Positions 29,634 to 37,397 of a stretch of 48,806 bases of DNA are shown here, one piece after another (the stretch's first letter is position 1; the number at the start of each line of letters is the position of its first letter). The stretch comes from Bacillota bacterium. Lineage in GTDB: Bacteria > Bacillota > UBA4882 > UBA10575. Where the stretch lies: assembly GCA_012838955.1 (NCBI GenBank), contig DUOH01000004.1, positions 1 through 48,806 on the forward strand, written 5' to 3'. Below the pieces are notes generated by a model, which did not search any database, was not told the DNA's origin, and worked only from the letters and a program-made list of their open reading frames with translations. The translations under genes and the position numbers were made by a program.

Positions 29634-30251
29634 TCAATCTCCGTTCCTATCTGGAAATCCTATGGTTTCAATAATGCCGTCCCGAAGTTTGTTGATCCGC
29701 ATTCTAATCCCGTTAATTACATACTCCTCTCCTTCCACCAGTTTTCTCTGCTCCTCTTTGGCGATATGGGCTACTAAACCGCCTACGGTATACGCAATCC
29801 CCGTCGGCAGATCAAACCCTGTAAGCTTTCTGGCCTTGGAAACCAAAGTCGCCGCGCTGATTGTAAATCCTTCAACAGCACTTCCCTCCGCGGCGAAGAG
29901 GTATCTTCTAATTGCAAATAATATACCGATGGCGATTACGCCTAATAATAGATCAAGGGATGACTCCTCACTGACCACTAGCTTTCGGGCCAAGGCAAAC
30001 AGGAGAACTTCAATGGCGTTACCCGGCGTATGCCTGGAAAGCATCTTCACGAATTCCACAGCGATGACCAGCGCCAGGGCAAAACCGAGAAAGTCATGGA
30101 ATATATCGATCTTGACAACAGGCAAAAGGGCGAATAGTTTTCTGATCAAACCAAAAGAACCGATGGCGACTCCGAACAAGATTACCACAGAGAGGTAGAT
30201 CTCAATATAACTTGATATACGGGAGATATAATATCTCAGGATGTACTTCAT
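29634..30251 (-). CDS. PsiE-like membrane domain fused to CorC/HlyC-type domain
   Basis: The 205-residue protein has about four membrane helices in its first ~135 residues, with the layout of phosphate-starvation-inducible PsiE-like proteins (FHDFLGFALALVIAVEFVKM). A short cytosolic domain, AYTVGGLVAHIAKEEQRKL then EYVINGIRMRINKLRDGII, matches the transporter-associated CorC/HlyC domain. The function is unknown; the cytosolic domain suggests ligand sensing or control of a transport step. It is divergent from hslO. Confidence 0.7.
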   Translation of the reverse strand: MKYILRYYISRISSYIEIYLSVVILFGVAIGSFGLIRKLFALLPVVKIDIFHDFLGFALALVIAVEFVKMLSRHTPGNAIEVLLFALARKLVVSEESSLDLLLGVIAIGILFAIRRYLFAAEGSAVEGFTISAATLVSKARKLTGFDLPTGIAYTVGGLVAHIAKEEQRKLVEGEEYVINGIRMRINKLRDGIIETIGFPDRNGD

Positions 30252-30434
30252 GCTGCAATCTCCTCTTCTTTAATTAAGTGACGAGTTGCACTTCTTCTTC
30301 GCGAAAAATCTTTGATTTCCTGCCCGAACCGGAAGATCCGGACAAAAAATTGAGAAAAAGCAGACCGCGCCACATGGTATCAGTGATTGGCGCGCCGCCA
30401 CGCGCGCCATCTAATCCGGAAGGGGGAACGAATA

Positions 30435-31334
30435 ATGTCCAATCTACATTCAAAACCTAATCAGGTTGCCGACCGGTTAATCAAAGGTCTCGCCTTTGAC
30501 GGAAATGTCCGTATTGTAGCCGCCCGCACCACCGGTTTGGTGGAGAATGCCCGGCGGATCCACGACACTTGGCCCACGGCCACCGCCGCCTTTGGCCGGA
30601 CTTTGACCGGCGGGTTATTAATGTCGGCCCTGGCGGACGAAGGAGAAGAGATTACCCTGCAAATCATGGGGTCCGGCCCCATCGGACGTCTGATGGCCAT
30701 CTCTACCGGAACCGGCAAGGTGAAGGGGACCATCGGCGAACCCCATGTCAACCTGCGGTTGAACCAGGAAGGCAAGTTGGACGTAGGAGGCGCGGTGGGG
30801 CTCCCCGGTAAGTTGCTGGTGATTAAGTGTCAAGGAGAAAAAGCGCCTTACCATGGGATGGTGCCGCTGGTTTCGGGAGAGATCGGCGAAGACTTGGCCG
30901 AGTACTATTACCGTTCGGAACAGATCCCAACCGCGGTGGGGGTGGGGGTAAAAGTAAACCCCGGCGGGGAAGTGGTTACCGCAGGGGGATTCATCATTCA
31001 GGCCCTGCCGGGTCTGAGCGGGGAAGAACTGGACAGACTCACTGGCCTACTCTCCGCTTTAACCGGAGTTACCGACGAATTGACGCAAGCCGGCTCGGTG
31101 GAGGATTTCGTCTCCCGGATTCTGGCGGGAGAGGACTGGCGCAAACTTGCTGAATCGGAACTGGTCTATGCTTGCGATTGCCATCGGAAACGCTTTGAAA
31201 AAGCCCTCATCGCCCTAGGTAAAAAGGAAATTGAGGAGTTGTTATCCGCAACCGGCCGGATCGAAACCGTCTGTCAATTCTGCCGCCAAAAGCATGACTT
31301 CACCAGAGAAGATACTAAGAGCTGGTTCAAGTAG
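30435..31334 (+). CDS. hslO: Redox-regulated chaperone Hsp33
   Basis: This is a cytosolic holdase activated by oxidation and unfolding. The 299-residue protein has the N-terminal substrate-binding domain (GGLLMSALADEGEEITLQI, KVKGTIGEPHV). Its zinc switch is C-x-C (CDC, residues ~250) and C-x-x-C (CQFC) near the C-terminus. ATG 30435 is preceded by AAGGGGG; the open frame upstream has no matching site. Its last 8 bases overlap the 3' end of the convergent mscS gene. Confidence 0.95.
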   Translation: MSNLHSKPNQVADRLIKGLAFDGNVRIVAARTTGLVENARRIHDTWPTATAAFGRTLTGGLLMSALADEGEEITLQIMGSGPIGRLMAISTGTGKVKGTIGEPHVNLRLNQEGKLDVGGAVGLPGKLLVIKCQGEKAPYHGMVPLVSGEIGEDLAEYYYRSEQIPTAVGVGVKVNPGGEVVTAGGFIIQALPGLSGEELDRLTGLLSALTGVTDELTQAGSVEDFVSRILAGEDWRKLAESELVYACDCHRKRFEKALIALGKKEIEELLSATGRIETVCQFCRQKHDFTREDTKSWFK

Positions 31335-32451
31335 GCCCGGAACCTTCTTTCACACCGGCGCCGGAATGATTGGCCGAAGCCAACCCGGCTTCCGGTGTTT
31401 TTTGCAGATACAGACTGTGCGTGGGATAGGCAAACTCCACGCCCAATTCGGCGAATTTCTCTGCGATCTGCAGGTTAATCTCCTGTTGAATATCCATATA
31501 GCGGCGGTAATCGCGGCTGTTTACATAGTATACAACCTCAAAAACGAAACTGTCTTCCTTAATCTCCGCAAAGTGGGCCCGATCAAAAGTGGTCTCCGGC
31601 ATATTCTTGACGATTTCCGTGAGGAGTTCAGAGAGAAGCCGCAGCCGCTGCAGATCGGTGGTGTAGGCGACCCGGATGTTAAAGACCACCCTCCTCCGCT
31701 CCATCCGTTTATAATTCCTCACCCGGGAATTGGTCAGATCCGTATTGGCCAGGATTAGTTGTTCTCCGCCCAGACTCCGCAGCCTGGTGGTTTTCAACCC
31801 AATATGCTCCACAGTTCCCCGGTATTCTCCGACGATAATATAATCTCCCACCTCAAAAGGTCGATCAAAGTAGATGGTAAAATAATTGAAGAGATCGCCC
31901 AGGATGGTCTGGGCGGCCAGGGCCACCGCCACCCCGCCGATTCCGAGGCCGGTCACGAGGGTGGAAATCTTCACTCCCAAGTTATCCAAGAGCAGCAAGA
32001 AAGCAAAACCCCAGATCATAAGCTTGACGATGGCAAAGATCCCGTCAAAAATATGCTGCTTATCAGCATTCTGCGCCTTCTTCAGCCAGTAGTTTTTCAG
32101 GAATAATTTCAAGGCGTCCAGGAAGAACCGCACACCGTAAAAGGTCAACAGCACTATGCCCAAGAGATTAAGGCCTTTGGTAATTACCGGAGCCACATGT
32201 AGAAACTGTACTGCGAAAATGAGTAGACCGTAATAGAGAAAAGGCATGATCTTCTCTTTTAGGGTGTGAACCAGAAAATCATCAATGATGCCCGGGGTAC
32301 TCTCCGCCCAGGCGTACAGCCTTTTAATCAATACATTATTGAGCACCCTGGCGACGACAGCGCCGATGATCAGTATCCCTCCGAAGATTAGATAGTCGAG
32401 GAGGCGATTATGAAAAAAGACCTGATTTAACATGCCGGTAAGCGACATCAT
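31327..32451 (-). CDS. MscS-family mechanosensitive channel
   Basis: The 374-residue membrane protein has an extended N-terminal set of four helices. The pore helix and MscS beta domain follow: GLGIGGVAVALAAQTILGD, then DRPFEVGDYIIVGEYRGTVE and the NSRVRNYKR strand. A C-terminal alpha/beta domain and a ~25-residue flexible tail complete it. It would release solutes on hypo-osmotic shock. It is convergent with hslO. Confidence 0.92.
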   Translation of the reverse strand: MMSLTGMLNQVFFHNRLLDYLIFGGILIIGAVVARVLNNVLIKRLYAWAESTPGIIDDFLVHTLKEKIMPFLYYGLLIFAVQFLHVAPVITKGLNLLGIVLLTFYGVRFFLDALKLFLKNYWLKKAQNADKQHIFDGIFAIVKLMIWGFAFLLLLDNLGVKISTLVTGLGIGGVAVALAAQTILGDLFNYFTIYFDRPFEVGDYIIVGEYRGTVEHIGLKTTRLRSLGGEQLILANTDLTNSRVRNYKRMERRRVVFNIRVAYTTDLQRLRLLSELLTEIVKNMPETTFDRAHFAEIKEDSFVFEVVYYVNSRDYRRYMDIQQEINLQIAEKFAELGVEFAYPTHSLYLQKTPEAGLASANHSGAGVKEGSGPT

Positions 32452-32556
32452 CTTTCACCTTCTATCTTCCGGCCCGGTCATTCCTGCATATGCCCGGCGC
32501 GCGGGGAGGTTTCGCTGGGGAACAGACCGGAGACCCAGTCCAGTAAGGACCGATCT

Positions 32557-33939
32557 CTAACTGCGGGTTTTTAGTAGTTTTTCCACAGTTGCCAGTTTTA
32601 CACAGAGAACAAAGACTTCCATGGCTCTTTTCAGCTCAGGCAAGTCCGGGAAGGTCGGGGCCAGTCTGATATTTCGATCCAACGGATCTTTTCCATAAGG
32701 ATAAGTAGCGCCGGCCGGAGTCAGGATTACGCCGGCCTCCGCCGCCAGTTCTACCACACGCTTGGCGCACCCTTCCATGGTATTGAAGTTAATAAAATAC
32801 CCGCCTTTCGGCTCATTCCAAGTGGCGACCCCGGCCAGTTCCGTCCGGAGCATCTCCAAGACCAGCTCAAACTTGGGGGCGATAATGGCCGCATGCTTCT
32901 TCATGTGTGCTTCAATCCCAGCCGGATCCCGGAAGAAGAGCAGATGGCGAAGTTGATTAATCTTGTCCGGACCGATCGTCTGAAAAGCGAGTTCTTTGCG
33001 GATCCGGGCGATATTCCGCGCACTGGCCGCCAGCATGGCGAGACCGGCCCCGGAGAAGCTAATCTTTGAAGTGGAAGTAAAGATGAAGACCCGTTCAGGA
33101 TGGCCCGCTTCCGCACAGGCTTCCAAGATGTTTTTCAATGGTTCAGGCGCGGACGTTAAATGGTGCACCACATAGGCGTTATCCCAAAAAATGCGGAAGT
33201 CAGGGGCCTTCGTACGCATCCGGGCCAACCGCTCCACAGTCTCAGCGGAATAGGTGATGCCCGTGGGATTGCTGTACCTGGGCACACACCAGATCCCCTT
33301 GATGGTTTCATCTGCCGCCACCAACTTCTCAACTTCATCCATATCCGGACCGCGCTCCGTCATTTCAACGGTAATCATCTGGATGCCAAAAAACTCACAG
33401 AGGGCAAAGTGCCGGTCATAACCGGGGCTGGGGCATAAAAACTTCACCACCGGCAGCCGCCCCCAGGGAACCTCCCCGTCCACCACCCCGAATAACATGG
33501 CCCGGGCGATGGTATCGTGCATCATATTCAGGCTGGAATTGCCGCCGATAATAATCTCCTCCGGGCGAACACCTAAAATCGGGGCAAACAGCTCCTTCAC
33601 TTCAGGCAGACCATCCACTCCGCCATAGTTCCGGCAGTCTACTCCGGTGGGGGATTTGTAATGGTCTTTATCCACACATGCCAGCATCCCTAAAGCAAGA
33701 TCCAGTTGTTGCGGACAAGGCTTGCCCCGGGACATATCAAGGCGCAGGTTCTCCCCTTTCACCTTTTCATATTCCGCCCTTAACCCGGAAAAACATCCGC
33801 TCAGTTCCGCCGGTTCCAGTTTGGACAGGCAAGTTAACCCACTGTTGGGAAGCGCCTCACGCTGGCAAGTCGCCCCCTGGTGAAAAGTTAACTTACCTGA
33901 GTTTATCTCTCCGACATCAGTCTGCCCATACTCATACAC
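32557..33939 (-). CDS. PLP-dependent aminotransferase, AspT-like (subgroup 1c)
   Basis: The 460-residue protein matches the class I aminotransferase subgroup that includes Corynebacterium AspT. It has LDMSRGKPCPQQLDL near the N-terminus, RYSNPTGIT, FWDNAYVVHHL and the PLP lysine in TSTSKISFSGAGLA. Transfer between aspartate and 2-oxoglutarate is inferred. The start GTG 33939 has AGGGGG 8 nt upstream and gives a ~45-residue N-terminal extension before the usual family opening (LRAEYEKVKGENL). The promoter is at 34028-34056, and the leader includes a CpG-rich stretch of alternating CG/CA. Confidence 0.87.
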   Translation of the reverse strand: MYEYGQTDVGEINSGKLTFHQGATCQREALPNSGLTCLSKLEPAELSGCFSGLRAEYEKVKGENLRLDMSRGKPCPQQLDLALGMLACVDKDHYKSPTGVDCRNYGGVDGLPEVKELFAPILGVRPEEIIIGGNSSLNMMHDTIARAMLFGVVDGEVPWGRLPVVKFLCPSPGYDRHFALCEFFGIQMITVEMTERGPDMDEVEKLVAADETIKGIWCVPRYSNPTGITYSAETVERLARMRTKAPDFRIFWDNAYVVHHLTSAPEPLKNILEACAEAGHPERVFIFTSTSKISFSGAGLAMLAASARNIARIRKELAFQTIGPDKINQLRHLLFFRDPAGIEAHMKKHAAIIAPKFELVLEMLRTELAGVATWNEPKGGYFINFNTMEGCAKRVVELAAEAGVILTPAGATYPYGKDPLDRNIRLAPTFPDLPELKRAMEVFVLCVKLATVEKLLKTRS

Positions 33940-34027
33940 GTAAATAGCCCCCTAACAGATTGCTCAGGCGCGCGCCCGTCTGCCCACGCGCACGCGCGTT
34001 GTGTAATAAAAAAAGAGTATCGAGACT

Positions 34028-34056
34028 ATTATAAAAGATTTCCGGTGGTAAAACAA
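34028..34056 (-). promoter_or_regulatory. Promoter of the AspT-like gene
   Basis: TTGTTT (34051-34056) and TATAAT (34028-34033) are 17 bp apart on the minus strand. Transcription would start near 34021, some 80 nt before the GTG. Confidence 0.68.
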
Positions 34057-34074
34057 TGAAGATACCAGAGATAC

Positions 34075-34395
34075 ACTGTATACATGAGCGCTGGGTTCGT
34101 CCGGACGCCGGAAGCCGGCGGCTTGCTGTTTGCTATGGGATGATCCCCGTGGATAATCATCTTCAGTTGCAAGTAATCATTACTCGTCTGCGGCTCGGAC
34201 GTTACTTCGGATTACACTGTCCATGTCGGGCGCCGCCTCAAGCACTTCTTTGCCTTCCGCCGCAGGCTATGTATTCTTCCGCTGCTCGACTCCGCGCCTT
34301 TTCACTGTTCACCGCAGCCTGCGCCGGTCCTCCCGAACCTCTGCAGGTAATATCGTCAAGTAAACTCCATATCACCGCCTCCGGGATTTTTTAAC
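34075..34395 (-). ncRNA. Candidate structured RNA in a long intergenic region
   Basis: This ~320-nt block is distinctly more GC-rich than the flanking AT-rich DNA and has no supported gene. It is full of inverted repeats, for example CGCCGG/CCGGCG around AAG (34106-34120) and GATGAT/ATCATC (34139-34161). The minus strand contains GGAGTCGAGCAGCGGAAGA and GCCTGCGGCGGAAGGCAAAG, which I associate from memory with a recurrent clostridial noncoding RNA, perhaps of the raiA type; this is not confirmed. A 45-codon frame within it (34238-34375) has a poor ribosome-binding site. The strand is inferred. The rest of 33940-34567 holds only the aspT promoter and AT-rich sequence. Confidence 0.42.
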
Positions 34396-34567
34396 CCTTT
34401 AGCAACCGGACGATGCTCGGCCCCTATAAACGGGTATCCTTAGCCGAAAATTATCTTTTTATGGTCGATTGATCACGAGCTTTCAAATCACAAAACAGCC
34501 ACTGATGAACAGATTCTGTAAAATACTTCCGCCTAAAAATGGTAGGTTATTCCTTTATAAACCCGGC

Positions 34568-35347
34568 CTATTTAAACCTATCCGCGATCCCCGTTAAGAG
34601 ACGCAAAAACGAGAGAGGCGCCCCGGCCGTCCGGATCAGCTCCAACTGCTGCTGCTCCTGTAAGAGCTGGAGCAATTGCCTATTGGTGGTCACCTTCTCC
34701 GGAAAGATCATGCCCCCCCGGGCCAAGTCCACCCGGCGGTGAAAGTCCGAACCGGAGATCTGTTTCAATCGGTTTTTTTGGGCAAAATGCAACGCCAGAT
34801 GATTCCGGGAGTTGTGCCGGGGATTGCCGTTATAAACCTCCACCCCGTCCAGATCCGCCGGGTTGGCGGGAATGGCCCCCGGCCGAAAGGGATGCGCCTG
34901 ATAGATCAAGAACTGTCCGTCCCCTAGTTTCTCCTGTAAACAGCGGCGAAAATTGGACAGACCCAAACTGTAGAGCTCCGGGTTCTCCCGTAAAAAAGCC
35001 TCGTCAACGCCATACACCAGGTAGTCGTTGCTGGACCCGTCAAACCTGATCTCCATCCCCAACAACACTGTTAAGCCCAGGCGTTTCCCTGCCTCCAGCG
35101 CCCCTTTGTACCCGGAGAGGTATTTATCGATCTTCTCGGACCAGGTCGCCTGCTTCGCCTGCCTGCTGTAGAAGTTTTTCTCAAAGTAGCCTCGGTGGTA
35201 GTGGTCGGTAACGACGATCCCGTCATAACCGGCGGCCTTATACAACCCGGCCACTTCAGCGCCTTTAATCCTCCCGCAGGTACTGGTTTCTCCGGTATGT
35301 AAATGCAGCTCATACTTGTATCCAGGCGTACTTTTCCGCATCATGTC
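34568..35347 (-). CDS. PHP-domain metal-dependent hydrolase
   Basis: The ~259-residue protein has the PHP-family ligand pattern: ELHLHTGETS (HxH), GIVVTDHYH (DH), the central Glu in LLGMEIRF, QAHPF and the C-terminal SGSDFHR. Members hydrolyse phosphoesters or act as nucleases; the substrate is unknown. ATG 35347 is chosen because GGGGAG lies 5 nt upstream and the usual N-terminus follows. The same frame is open to 35473, but the extra ~42 residues look unlike the family. Confidence 0.85.
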   Translation of the reverse strand, partial: DMMRKSTPGYKYELHLHTGETSTCGRIKGAEVAGLYKAAGYDGIVVTDHYHRGYFEKNFYSRQAKQATWSEKIDKYLSGYKGALEAGKRLGLTVLLGMEIRFDGSSNDYLVYGVDEAFLRENPELYSLGLSNFRRCLQEKLGDGQFLIYQAHPFRPGAIPANPADLDGVEVYNGNPRHNSRNHLALHFAQKNRLKQISGSDFHRRVDLARGGMIFPEKVTTNRQLLQLLQEQQQLELIRTAGAPLSFLRLLTGIADRFK

Positions 35348-35534
35348 TGCTCCCCGTTGAAACTTCCGCTGTTCGGGGTGACCCGCTCGGCCCCAAACCC
35401 CGTTGAACGCGCCGCGCGCAAAAGCTCCACTGTATTCTTCCACGAGTGTGTCCTGATTTTTCATCAAGTTCACCGAAGTTTCCGTATAAAATCCATATTA
35501 TATTATCAAAAATCCGTGAAAAAGACAATTACCA

Positions 35535-35835
35535 GCAGAAAAGAACCTCGCCATACACTTGTGCTCGTAATTATCCTGATGAAACCAGACGAGTATCCGA
35601 ACGTAGTAAGAGACTCCTCCCTTTGGTATAAATCAAAGCCTTTACAATTGAGAAATAGCCAAACTCTATCAATTCTGGCGCCTTGACAGTAAATTCATGA
35701 TAAACTGTACTGAAGTTTTAATCTCCGCCCTTTGGCTTTATTGCTGAAGACTAATTTGCTCATAAAAAAGAAACAGTGTTGTCTCTTATAAAGAGACAAC
35801 ACTGTCTTGCTGACTCTCGGCTTATTACTGATCAG
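35535..35835. repeat. ~300-bp direct repeat, copy 1
   Basis: This sequence, starting GCAGAAAAGAACCTCGCC, recurs at 37113-37397 with scattered base changes and a short deletion. Each copy lies directly downstream of a lipoprotein-type gene on the minus strand and contains its terminator. No gene is recognisable in it. It is the 3' part of a tandem duplication that includes the genes at 36015 and 37390. Confidence 0.88.
35763..35804 (-). terminator. Strong terminator downstream of lipoprotein gene copy 1
   Basis: A perfect 14-bp stem (CAGTGTTGTCTCTT and its complement around ATA) is followed on the minus strand by TTTCTTTTTT. Confidence 0.88.
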
Positions 35836-35849
35836 TCTTTCTTGGCTTT

Positions 35850-35972
35850 TTATCTTTCTATGGCATTGGCCAGATCATTCAGAACAGTACCTGTAGCTTT
35901 TCTCACATTTATTCTTCCCTGAGCTCGACCCGGACCTTGTTGGGAGATCTCTGTAATATCACGCCTGGTCAC
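35850..35972 (-). pseudogene. Remnant or replaced second domain of lipoprotein copy 1
   Basis: After the copy-1 stop the DNA still resembles the start of the second domain of copy 2 (VTRRDI here, VTKREI there), but the Trp codon before it has become TAG. After ~12 codons the sequence turns into an unrelated open frame ending in INVRKATGTVLNDLANAIER. Compared with copy 2 about 270 bp are missing. There is no usable ribosome-binding site, so I treat it as a fragment created by deletion or recombination. Confidence 0.5.
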
Positions 35973-36014
35973 TTCCTAATATTCTAGATCAGAACCCCCC
36001 GGGCCTCCAGGACT

Positions 36015-36566
36015 TCAGGATTCTCCAGGATCTCCGGAGTCTTCATCATCAGTCACTGGTACAGCGCCTTCTACCGCAGAAGCATTTGTTTTATATACGG
36101 AAATTGTAGTTTTTCCATCCTCATCCTCTTGAATAAATGTTGCGCTATTACCAGTGATGGTAAAAGTTAATGTTCCTCCCTCATACCTCGCTTTATTCCC
36201 ATCAATACGATAACTCGTTGCATCATCCGGATAATATAATACTTGCGACACTTTTTCCTTGGTGTCTGGGTGGACGGCAGTGAATTTTTCATACATATAC
36301 ATTTTCTTTTCTACGAAACCAAGGATTATTTCCATATCAGCCGGAATTCCCCCTATTTTAACTTCAGAAGGAAATGGAAATTCCATAAGCGGTTCATCAG
36401 GGAACGCTACTTTTTGCACATACCAATAGCCGGCGAGCGGGTCGACATCTCCGCCATTACCGCCACCGCCGCCGCCACTACTTCCACCGCCACCGCAACC
36501 GGCAAAGGAAAACGCCATGATTAATATCAAGGCAACAACTGGTATCCTAAATATAAATTTTCTCAT
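36015..36566 (-). CDS. Lipoprotein, truncated copy of a two-domain family
   Basis: The 183-residue protein has a lipoprotein signal with lipobox FAGC (Cys24) and a Gly-rich linker (GGGGSSGGGGGGNGG). One ~135-residue beta-rich domain running from AGYWYVQK to YKTNASAVEGAVP follows. The ending DDEDSGDPGES is the start of the linker that in copy 2 leads to a second domain, cut here by TGA. The start 36566 has GGGGG 9 nt upstream. It is nearly identical in its first half to the gene at 37958-38368. The function is unknown; the layout is that of a surface-anchored binding or stability protein. Confidence 0.78.
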   Translation of the reverse strand: MRKFIFRIPVVALILIMAFSFAGCGGGGSSGGGGGGNGGDVDPLAGYWYVQKVAFPDEPLMEFPFPSEVKIGGIPADMEIILGFVEKKMYMYEKFTAVHPDTKEKVSQVLYYPDDATSYRIDGNKARYEGGTLTFTITGNSATFIQEDEDGKTTISVYKTNASAVEGAVPVTDDEDSGDPGES

Positions 36567-36605
36567 CTGTCTTTTCCCCCTTTGATCTTCAATTTTTCTT
36601 CTTAA

Positions 36606-36634
36606 ATTATACAATGATTTGTCGATAATTGCAA
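36606..36634 (-). promoter_or_regulatory. Sigma-A promoter of lipoprotein gene copy 1
   Basis: TTGCAA (36629-36634) and TATAAT (36606-36611) on the minus strand are separated by 17 bp. The matching segment of copy 2 keeps TATAAT-like sequence but has lost a recognisable -35. Confidence 0.72.
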
Positions 36635-36655
36635 ATGTTTTGCACAATTATGATA

Positions 36656-37109
36656 GTGTCAACTTTTTGTAGAACATTTAGCTTTGGTCATCCTTTTGGA
36701 TTAATACTAAAGAGAATTACTGCCGTTTTGGAGTCCTCTTAACCAATTAAACCCAGGAACCACCTTTCCTAATACTGTTCCCGCTGGTCGCCCCGATGTT
36801 CAACCACAATCCCTTTTTGTCTTCTACCAGCCTTATCGCTGATAATGGCTTCATCTAGTTGTTCCAGGTAAGCTTTAACCATTTACAAAATAAATCTGTC
36901 CGTCTTTCTCTTTAAAGTCGTCTCTATTTCTTCCAGTGCCAGGATTTTATCCTGACTTAAAAAAATAGTAACTTCACCAATGAATTTTTCGTAGATTTGG
37001 TATAAAATAGTTCTCACAAGAGAACACTCCTTTGGTTTTGGGATTGTGCAATTTTATTTTACCAAAAGGATGATCTCTTGTTTGTTTTTGTCCTACAACA
37101 ATTTTACAC
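36656..37109 (-). mobile_element. Deleted ISLre2-type (UPF0236) insertion-sequence remnant
   Basis: The two ends form long imperfect inverted repeats: both read inward as GTGT, then an AT-rich TTGTAGNACA segment, and end in ATCATCCTTTTGG (36656 onward on plus, 37109 backward on minus). The ~454 bp between hold only the N-terminal part of a transposase. A full element of this family is around 1.5 kb, so most of it is deleted. It lies between the two copies of the duplicated lipoprotein region. Target duplication is not clear (TATG is present on both sides). Confidence 0.72.
36769..37017 (-). pseudogene. ISLre2/UPF0236 transposase fragment
   Basis: From GTG 37017 the frame reads MRTILYQIYEKF..., then ALEEIETTLKRKTDRF, stops, and resumes in the same frame as MVKAYLEQLDEAI with VVEHRGDQRE before another stop. 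This matches the N-terminal region of UPF0236/ISLre2 transposases (helical start, then RxGD...). Internal stops and the absence of the catalytic half show it is dead. GGAGTG precedes the start. Confidence 0.72.
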
Positions 37110-37112
37110 TAT

Positions 37113-37397
37113 GCAGAAAAGAACCTCGCCATACACTTGTGCTCGTAATTATCCTGACGAAACCAGATGAGTATCCGAACGTAGCAATAGACTCCTCCCT
37201 TTAGTATAAATCAAAGCCTTTACTAAACTCTATCAATTCTGGCACCTTGATAGTAAATTCATAATAAACTATACTGAAATTTTAATCTCCGCCCTTTGTT
37301 TTTATTTCTGAAAATTAATTTGCATAAAAAAGAAACAGTATTGTCTCCTGCTAAGAGACAACACTGTCTTACTGACTCTCGGCTTATTACTAATTAG
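37113..37397. repeat. ~300-bp direct repeat, copy 2
   Basis: This is the partner of 35535-35835. It lies immediately beyond the insertion-sequence end at 37109 and runs into the 3' end of the lipoprotein gene at 37390. Base differences are scattered, so the duplication is not recent. Confidence 0.88.
37325..37366 (-). terminator. Terminator downstream of lipoprotein gene copy 2
   Basis: This is the same hairpin as at 35763-35804 with one mismatch in the stem (CAGTATTGTCTC/GAGACAACACTG) and a T-rich tail on the minus strand. Confidence 0.82.

Noticed and set aside
34238-34375. 45-codon minus-strand frame in the GC-rich intergenic block
   Set aside because: The GTG start has GGAGGC only a base or two away, which is too close, and the block is dense in RNA stems; it fits better as part of a structured RNA.
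34056-34394. 112-codon plus-strand frame in the same block
   Set aside because: No ribosome-binding site, composition rich in Arg, Pro and Cys typical of a shadow frame, and no family resemblance.
35348-35473. N-terminal extension of the PHP-domain protein
   Set aside because: A strong ribosome-binding site precedes the internal ATG at 35347, and the extension has no family match or upstream site.
35535-35640. CTGATGA in repeat copy 1 as a hammerhead ribozyme core
   Set aside because: No GAAA element follows at the right place and the other copy reads CTGACGA, so the core is not kept.
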